In this document: piece after piece, positions 29,179 to 33,953 of the stretch
Layout of the letters: each line of letters starts with the position of its first letter
Numbering within the stretch: the first letter of the stretch is position 1
NCBI GenBank assembly: GCA_022779485.1
Contig: JALFTC010000029.1
Span: 1-33,953 of the forward strand
DNA: 33,953 bases
Reading direction: 5' to 3'
DNA from: Ruminococcus sp.
GTDB lineage: Bacteria > Bacillota > Clostridia > Oscillospirales > Acutalibacteraceae
The notes under the pieces: generated by a model
The model's database searches: none
What the model was told of the DNA's origin: nothing
Seen by the model: only the letters and a program-made list of their open reading frames with translations
Made by a program: the position numbers and the translations under genes

Positions 29179-32100
29179 ATGAGAGCAAAAAGATTTATCA
29201 GCGTCGTTCTGTCATTATTGATAGTCTGTTCCTCATTTGCGGGTCTGACTGTTTTTGCTGATGAAATTACAACAAAGACCTGCACAGAGAAAAAAACTAA
29301 TATTGAACTAATTGGCGCTACAAAAAATTTAATTGATACTGATGCATCAAATAGCCAAGAGAAATCTGGCAGTGTATCTTCTCAATCATTACAACCGTAC
29401 CAAATCGGGTCAACTAACCAAATTGCCCGTTTGGGTTGGCTTCCATATTCATCTGCAACACCGCCGGAACAGAGTATTGAATCATACGCACTAGCATATA
29501 AAAACGGTTGTAGAATTATGTTGTGTGATATACAAGTAACATCTGACGGTGAATATGTGTGCAGGCACGATTTAGATTTTGGGGCACAGCTATCTACAAA
29601 TACAGTCAGAAAAGCCGATGGAACTAAATTAACAGATGAAGAGAAAGCATATAAGATAAAGGATCTTACTCTTGCAGAGATTGACCAATATGATTTTGGT
29701 GCTTATAAAGGAACTCAATATGCAGGAACTAAAATACTGCGCCTTGCAGATTTCTTGGCGTGGTGTGGAAATAATAACTGCATACCGATGTTAGAGATTA
29801 AAGTACAGCTTACAACAGAACAAGTTGCAGAAATAGCCCGTCTTTGCAATAAATATAAATTATCAGACAGAACTATCGTAGCAGACGGATATAGTCAAAT
29901 TGATAAAACTATTGATGCGTGGATTGAAAAAATGCCTAAGTCGATTATGTGTTTACGAGGTGGAAGTTCCAACTGGAATAAGGAGTATAACCATGCCCTT
30001 ACTTGTGTTAATGCCGGAATGAGAACTTGTATCTCTATAACAAATACATCTGCTCTTACAGATGAGAGGCTTGAAAATGTATATGCAAATGGTATAGACT
30101 TACTATATTCAGAGATAAAAAGCGAGAGGGAAATGCAATCATTCTTTGAAAATGGTTGGGTTTCGATTTTTAAATACATAACCTCTTCCTATATTAATAT
30201 TCCGTTATGGATATCAAATAAATATAATTTAGTTGATATACCAACAGGTAAAATAACAAGTACCAAAGGTGTAAATAATATGCAGACAGCAATCTTGTCA
30301 TTGAAGGCTGATGCAGGTGTTTCGGGTTATTATTGGGGCAATAGTGCCAATTATGTAAAAAACACTTTTACAAAAACATCTGATGATTATGTAACAAAAA
30401 CTATCGTTAATCCGGGCACCTATTACCTGACAGTAAAAGATTTGTGCGGTAATATTTCTAACACGGTGTCTATTACCTATTACAAAATTTCTCTTGAAAC
30501 AAATGGAGCAGAAGTCTATCCTTCGTATATTATTTCTGCGAGTGATAACAGTATTGATCTGCCTATCCCAATAAAGAATGGTTACATCTTTGTAGGATGG
30601 GCAAAGGAGAATGCCGACACCGGTTATTTTTTTGAAACAATTACACCAATTGCTGATACTACCTATTACGCAATTTGGCAATCAACAGGAGTGGAAAAAC
30701 AGGATCAAAGTATTGATTGTGCAAGTAGTGCATATGCAAAAACCTACGGTGCAAAGCCGTTCAACCTCAATGCAAAAGCAGAAACAGCACTTTCTTATGC
30801 AAGTGATAACACATCAGTTGCAGAAGTTTCAGCAGACGGCACTGTAACAATCAAGGGTGCAGGAAAAGCAACCATTACAATCACAGCAGAGGAAACAGCT
30901 AACTACAATTCTGCAATAGCAACAGTAGAAATTACTGTAAACAAGGCAAGTCAAAAAGTTAGCGTAGCAGAGAAGGAATATGAATTAACATATGGTGCAA
31001 AACCCTTTAACCTTGGTGCAAAAGCTGATACAACTCTTACCTATGTAAGCAATAACTTAAATGTTGCAGAGGTTTCAACTGACGGTACAGTAATAATTAA
31101 GGGTGCAGGAACTGCAAATATTATAATCATAGGAGAAGAAACAGAAAATTATACTTCTGCAATTACGACAGTAAAAATCACAGTAAACAAGGCAAGCCAA
31201 AAAGTTAGCGTAGCAGAGAAGGAATATGAATTAACATATGGTGCAAAACCCTTTAACCTTGGTGCAAAAGCTGATACAACTCTTACTTATGTAAGCAATA
31301 ACTTAAATGTTGCAGAAGTTTCAACTGATGGTACAGTTACAATCAAGGGTGCAGGAAAAGCAACAATCACAATCACAGCAGAGGAAACAGCTAATTACAA
31401 CTCTGCAACTTCAACAGTAGAAATTACAGTAGGTAAGGCAAGCCAAAAGGTAACAGGCTTTGAACCAAAGTATGAAGTAACATTCAGCGACAAGCCAATT
31501 AGCCTAAACGCAAAGGCAGAAACAGCACTTTCTTATGCAAGTGACAATACATCAGTTGCGGAAGTTTCAGCTGACGGTACAGTTACCATAAAGGGTGTAG
31601 GAAATGCAACCATTACAATCACAGCGGAAGGAACAGAGAATTATGAATCCGCTTCTGCAACAGTAGAAATTATTGTAAACAAGTCAAGTCAAGAAGTAAC
31701 AGGATTTGAATCAAAGTATGATGTAACATTTGGATACGAGCCATTTAATCTCAATGCAAAAGCAAAAACAGCTCTTACATATGTAAGTAATGACACAAGT
31801 GTTGCAAAAGTTTCAGCTGACGGTACTGTAACAATCAATGGAGTAGGAAAAGCAACTATCACAATCACAGCAGAGGAAACAGATAATTACAAATCAGCAA
31901 CAGCAACAGTAGAAATTACTGTTAATAAAGCATCCAAAACATCCCAAGAAATTACAGGTTTCCAGCCAAAATATGAAGTGAATATCGGACATAGTCCAAT
32001 TTACCTAAATGCAAGTGCAAAAACTAATCTATCATATATAAGTGACAATACATCTGTTGCAGAAGTATCTGAAGATGGACTTGTTACAATCAATGGAGTA

Positions 32101-33198
32101 GGAAAAGCAACAATCACAATCACCGCAGAAGAAACAGATAATTATAAATCTGCAACAGCAACAGTAGAAATTACAGTAGGTAAGGCAAGTCAAAAGGTAA
32201 CAGGCTTTGAACCAAAGTATGATGTAACATTCGGTGACAATCCATTTAGCCTAAATGCAAAAGCAGAAACAGCACTTTCTTATGCAAGTGACAATACATC
32301 AGTTGCGGAAGTTTCAGCAGACGGCACAGTAACAATTAAGGGTGCAGGAAAAGCAACAATCACAATCACAGCAGAGGAAACAACTAATTATAAATCTGCG
32401 ACTGCAACAGTTGAAGTTACAGTAGGTAAGGCAAGTCAAGAGGTAACAGGCTTTGAGTCAAAGTATGATGTTACATTTGGTGACAATCCATTTAGCCTAA
32501 ATGCAAAGGCAGATACAGCACTTTCTTATGCAAGTGATAATACATCAGTTGCGGAAGTTTCAGCAGACGGCACTGTAACAATCAAGGGTGCAGGAAAAGC
32601 AACTATCACAATTACTGCAAAGGAAACAGCTAATTACAAATCCGCAACAGCAACAGTAGAAATCACAGTTGCCAAAGCTACACAGAGGGTAACAGGAGTT
32701 AAAACTCAGTATGTTACATCAGCCGGAAAGTCTTTTATCCTTAAGCCAAAGGCAAAGACAAAGCTGACCTATACAAGCAGTAACAAGAATGTTGCTGTTG
32801 TATCCTCAACAGGTAAGGTAACAGTAAAGGCAGGGGGATGTGCATACATCACCGTAAAAGCAAGCGAAAACGGAAATTACAAGTCCGCATATGTAAAGAC
32901 AAAGATAATTTCAGCACCTAAGGACTTTATATCAAAGGATGTTTCCAAGGTGAAGAAAACCGGCAAAACAACAGCCAAAATCACCTGGAAATCCCTTGCC
33001 GGTGCAACCGGCTATACAGTACAGCTGGCAACAAATAAAAGTTACAAGGGTGCAAAGACTGTTAAGAACAGCAAAAACACAGCCAATTTTACAAACCTTA
33101 AAAAAGGCAAGACCTACTATGTAAGAATAAATGCCTACACAAAAGTTTCCGGCAAAAATTATTCTAACAAGTGGTACACAGTAAAATTTAAAATGTAA
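29179..33198 (+). CDS. Giant secreted protein: degenerate GDPD domain plus nine Ig-like repeats
   Basis: A 1339-aa protein. ATG 29179 follows GAGGAGG, and a Sec signal peptide ends near VFADE (~27). Residues ~80-330 are a glycerophosphodiester phosphodiesterase-like barrel. The canonical HR-G reads R84-L85-G86, PE-[NH]-T reads PEQS, and the E-x-D of the active site reads L115-C116-D117. H130-D131 and a later LEIK are kept. Catalysis is therefore doubtful. Then come a short Ig-like region, an InlB-B/Flg_new-type domain (GYIFVGWAKENADTGYFFE, about 470-500), nine ~80-residue Ig-like (Big2-related) repeats (509-1246), and a fibronectin-III-like C-terminus (WKSLAGATGYTVQLAT). No LPxTG or SLH anchor is visible. 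Probably a long surface adhesin or ligand-binding protein. Confidence 0.85.
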   Translation: MRAKRFISVVLSLLIVCSSFAGLTVFADEITTKTCTEKKTNIELIGATKNLIDTDASNSQEKSGSVSSQSLQPYQIGSTNQIARLGWLPYSSATPPEQSIESYALAYKNGCRIMLCDIQVTSDGEYVCRHDLDFGAQLSTNTVRKADGTKLTDEEKAYKIKDLTLAEIDQYDFGAYKGTQYAGTKILRLADFLAWCGNNNCIPMLEIKVQLTTEQVAEIARLCNKYKLSDRTIVADGYSQIDKTIDAWIEKMPKSIMCLRGGSSNWNKEYNHALTCVNAGMRTCISITNTSALTDERLENVYANGIDLLYSEIKSEREMQSFFENGWVSIFKYITSSYINIPLWISNKYNLVDIPTGKITSTKGVNNMQTAILSLKADAGVSGYYWGNSANYVKNTFTKTSDDYVTKTIVNPGTYYLTVKDLCGNISNTVSITYYKISLETNGAEVYPSYIISASDNSIDLPIPIKNGYIFVGWAKENADTGYFFETITPIADTTYYAIWQSTGVEKQDQSIDCASSAYAKTYGAKPFNLNAKAETALSYASDNTSVAEVSADGTVTIKGAGKATITITAEETANYNSAIATVEITVNKASQKVSVAEKEYELTYGAKPFNLGAKADTTLTYVSNNLNVAEVSTDGTVIIKGAGTANIIIIGEETENYTSAITTVKITVNKASQKVSVAEKEYELTYGAKPFNLGAKADTTLTYVSNNLNVAEVSTDGTVTIKGAGKATITITAEETANYNSATSTVEITVGKASQKVTGFEPKYEVTFSDKPISLNAKAETALSYASDNTSVAEVSADGTVTIKGVGNATITITAEGTENYESASATVEIIVNKSSQEVTGFESKYDVTFGYEPFNLNAKAKTALTYVSNDTSVAKVSADGTVTINGVGKATITITAEETDNYKSATATVEITVNKASKTSQEITGFQPKYEVNIGHSPIYLNASAKTNLSYISDNTSVAEVSEDGLVTINGVGKATITITAEETDNYKSATATVEITVGKASQKVTGFEPKYDVTFGDNPFSLNAKAETALSYASDNTSVAEVSADGTVTIKGAGKATITITAEETTNYKSATATVEVTVGKASQEVTGFESKYDVTFGDNPFSLNAKADTALSYASDNTSVAEVSADGTVTIKGAGKATITITAKETANYKSATATVEITVAKATQRVTGVKTQYVTSAGKSFILKPKAKTKLTYTSSNKNVAVVSSTGKVTVKAGGCAYITVKASENGNYKSAYVKTKIISAPKDFISKDVSKVKKTGKTTAKITWKSLAGATGYTVQLATNKSYKGAKTVKNSKNTANFTNLKKGKTYYVRINAYTKVSGKNYSNKWYTVKFKM
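30703..32916 (+). repeat. Nine tandem ~246-bp repeats coding for Ig-like domains
   Basis: Units run from DQSIDCASS to IISA, with the core SVAEVSADGTVTIKGAGKAT. Units 2 and 3 share long identical DNA (from about 30951 and 31195), and units 7 and 8 are also very close, so expansion by recombination is recent. Unit 9 is the most diverged. Assembly collapse or copy-number variation is possible here. Confidence 0.9.
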
Positions 33199-33216
33199 TA
33201 TGTTCTAAAAACATTT

Positions 33217-33266
33217 ACCGACCTCCATATGGTTAGTTAATTCTAATCTTGGGGGTCGGTATTTTT
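33217..33266 (+). terminator. Terminator of the giant surface gene
   Basis: ACCGACCTCC (33217-33226) pairs with GGGGGTCGGT (33251-33260), one wobble, 24-nt loop, then ATTTTTG. Confidence 0.7.
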
Positions 33267-33280
33267 GCTAAGAACTTGTA

Positions 33281-33319
33281 AAAAAAGTGTGCAAGCCCAA
33301 AAAACCTACACACTTTTTT
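33281..33319. terminator. Bidirectional terminator between convergent genes
   Basis: AAAAAAGTGTG (33281-33291) pairs perfectly with CACACTTTTTT (33309-33319). It has T-runs in both directions and suits the convergent gene on the minus strand that ends at 33461. Confidence 0.65.
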
Positions 33320-33460
33320 ATCTCTATCAACTTTAAGGAAACAATGACTAAATTATTTACAAATCTCGTTTGCATATTTTTCAACCGTTTGCCCGAAAAT
33401 CCGACAGCACAATATTTGGAATGTTTTAGTCAGTGTTTCCATAGATAAACCGGAATTTTC

Positions 33461-33953
33461 TTATCTCTTTTTGTATAAAACTAACTCCGGGTTTTCACCG
33501 TTGTTCTCATAGGTGCAGACAAGCAAGAAATCCATATTTGCGGCAATGCCAAAACAACGGTTATCGCCAAACTCACATTCCAGTTGGTTGCCTAAATAAG
33601 TTGCGTTATCATCAAGGAATTTTACAATTTGACCGTTTGGAAGACGATATTCGAGGTTAATATAACCTCCTACAAGAGCGTTAAGCTTTTCTACCTTGGG
33701 CATTCCCTCAATATGTAAATCATTAAACTCACTCATAAGCTTTTGCTTGAATTCCTCAAACCTTTCGTCACCACCAAGGTATTTATACTGTTTCCAATAA
33801 TCAAGTTTTGGGAGCATATCCTTCATATACGCACGAGCCTGTTCAGAAGAGATACGCTCACTTACCATATTCTTCACGCAGACCTCAATTAAATCGTCCA
33901 TATTATGATACATATACTCGCCGTCAGCATAACACCACTTGCAATATTCCTCA
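33461..33953 (-). CDS. Zinc-ribbon-domain protein, 5' end beyond the right edge
   Basis: The minus-strand frame stays open to the last base, so the gene is cut by the window; the internal ATG at 33913 is not the true start. The first visible residues (EEYCKWCYADGEYMYHNMDDLIEV) match the second half of the 'putative zinc ribbon' domain, in which an upstream CxxCGMP pair would supply the other ligands. The rest is a helical segment (MKDMLPKLDYWKQYKYLGG) and a small strand-rich C-terminal domain (NALVGGYINLEYRLPNGQIVKF) of unknown role. It is probably a cytosolic housekeeping-type protein not related to the surface genes. Confidence 0.75.
   Translation of the reverse strand, partial: EEYCKWCYADGEYMYHNMDDLIEVCVKNMVSERISSEQARAYMKDMLPKLDYWKQYKYLGGDERFEEFKQKLMSEFNDLHIEGMPKVEKLNALVGGYINLEYRLPNGQIVKFLDDNATYLGNQLECEFGDNRCFGIAANMDFLLVCTYENNGENPELVLYKKR

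Overview
The window looks like the chromosome of a low-GC gut Firmicute, most likely a Clostridia/Ruminococcaceae-type organism. This rests on AT-rich codon use, AGGAGG-type ribosome sites, a Firmicutes-type ESX/WXG100 (T7SSb-like) secretion locus, secreted BspA-type leucine-rich-repeat and Big2-type Ig-repeat proteins, and a mosaic of serine- and tyrosine-recombinase mobile elements. No rRNA, complete tRNA or CRISPR array was seen.

Region 1 (1-5614) is a type VII secretion locus read left to right. It holds the 3' part of an EssC-type FtsK/SpoIIIE ATPase, a LytTR transcription regulator, an unrecognised 222-aa protein, a YukD/EsaB ubiquitin-like protein, six small WXG100-like helical-hairpin proteins (five with a C-terminal YxxxE motif) and a membrane-anchored FHA protein. 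The first WXG100 gene has its own extended -10 promoter. A 9-bp direct repeat with a 12-bp gap lies upstream of it, the architecture LytTR regulators bind. A strong hairpin follows the first two WXG100 genes. Region 2 (5745-7643) is a secreted BspA-like LRR protein with a Cys-rich head and a (GDDS)n stalk.

Region 3 (about 7.7-20.0 kb) is a patchwork of mobile DNA. It contains a large serine recombinase, an IS30-family element (frameshifted transposase, 24/30-matched terminal repeats) that cuts an ABC permease gene, a frameshifted ABC ATPase, and a mobilization module. That module has a promoter, an attenuator-like hairpin, an oriT-like inverted-repeat region, MobC, a relaxase, an MbeB-like coiled-coil/TM gene nested out of frame inside the relaxase gene, and a 56-aa ORF. 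Then come a two-gene unknown/membrane-protein cargo, a DUF4143 ATPase behind GGTGCA repeats, a Tn916-type integrase with excisionase, and an orphan HipB-like regulator. A helically phased array of the same GGTGCA motif lies on the far left side, before the serine recombinase.

Region 4 (21.0-33.2 kb) appears to pair signalling with surface proteins. A Zn-ribbon/degenerate sigma/TM/ectodomain protein is followed after 2 bp by an ECF sigma factor fused to a TM helix and an ectodomain, and then by a Zn-ribbon/sigma2-only protein. Downstream are two large secreted proteins: one with starch-binding-like, Big2 and LRR modules, and one with a degenerate glycerophosphodiesterase domain plus nine Ig-like repeats. 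A 147-bp palindrome-rich intergenic repeat occurs twice, before the sigma operon and before the last surface gene. The membrane-tethered sigma trio is the best candidate for an undescribed system in the window. The right edge cuts a minus-strand zinc-ribbon protein.
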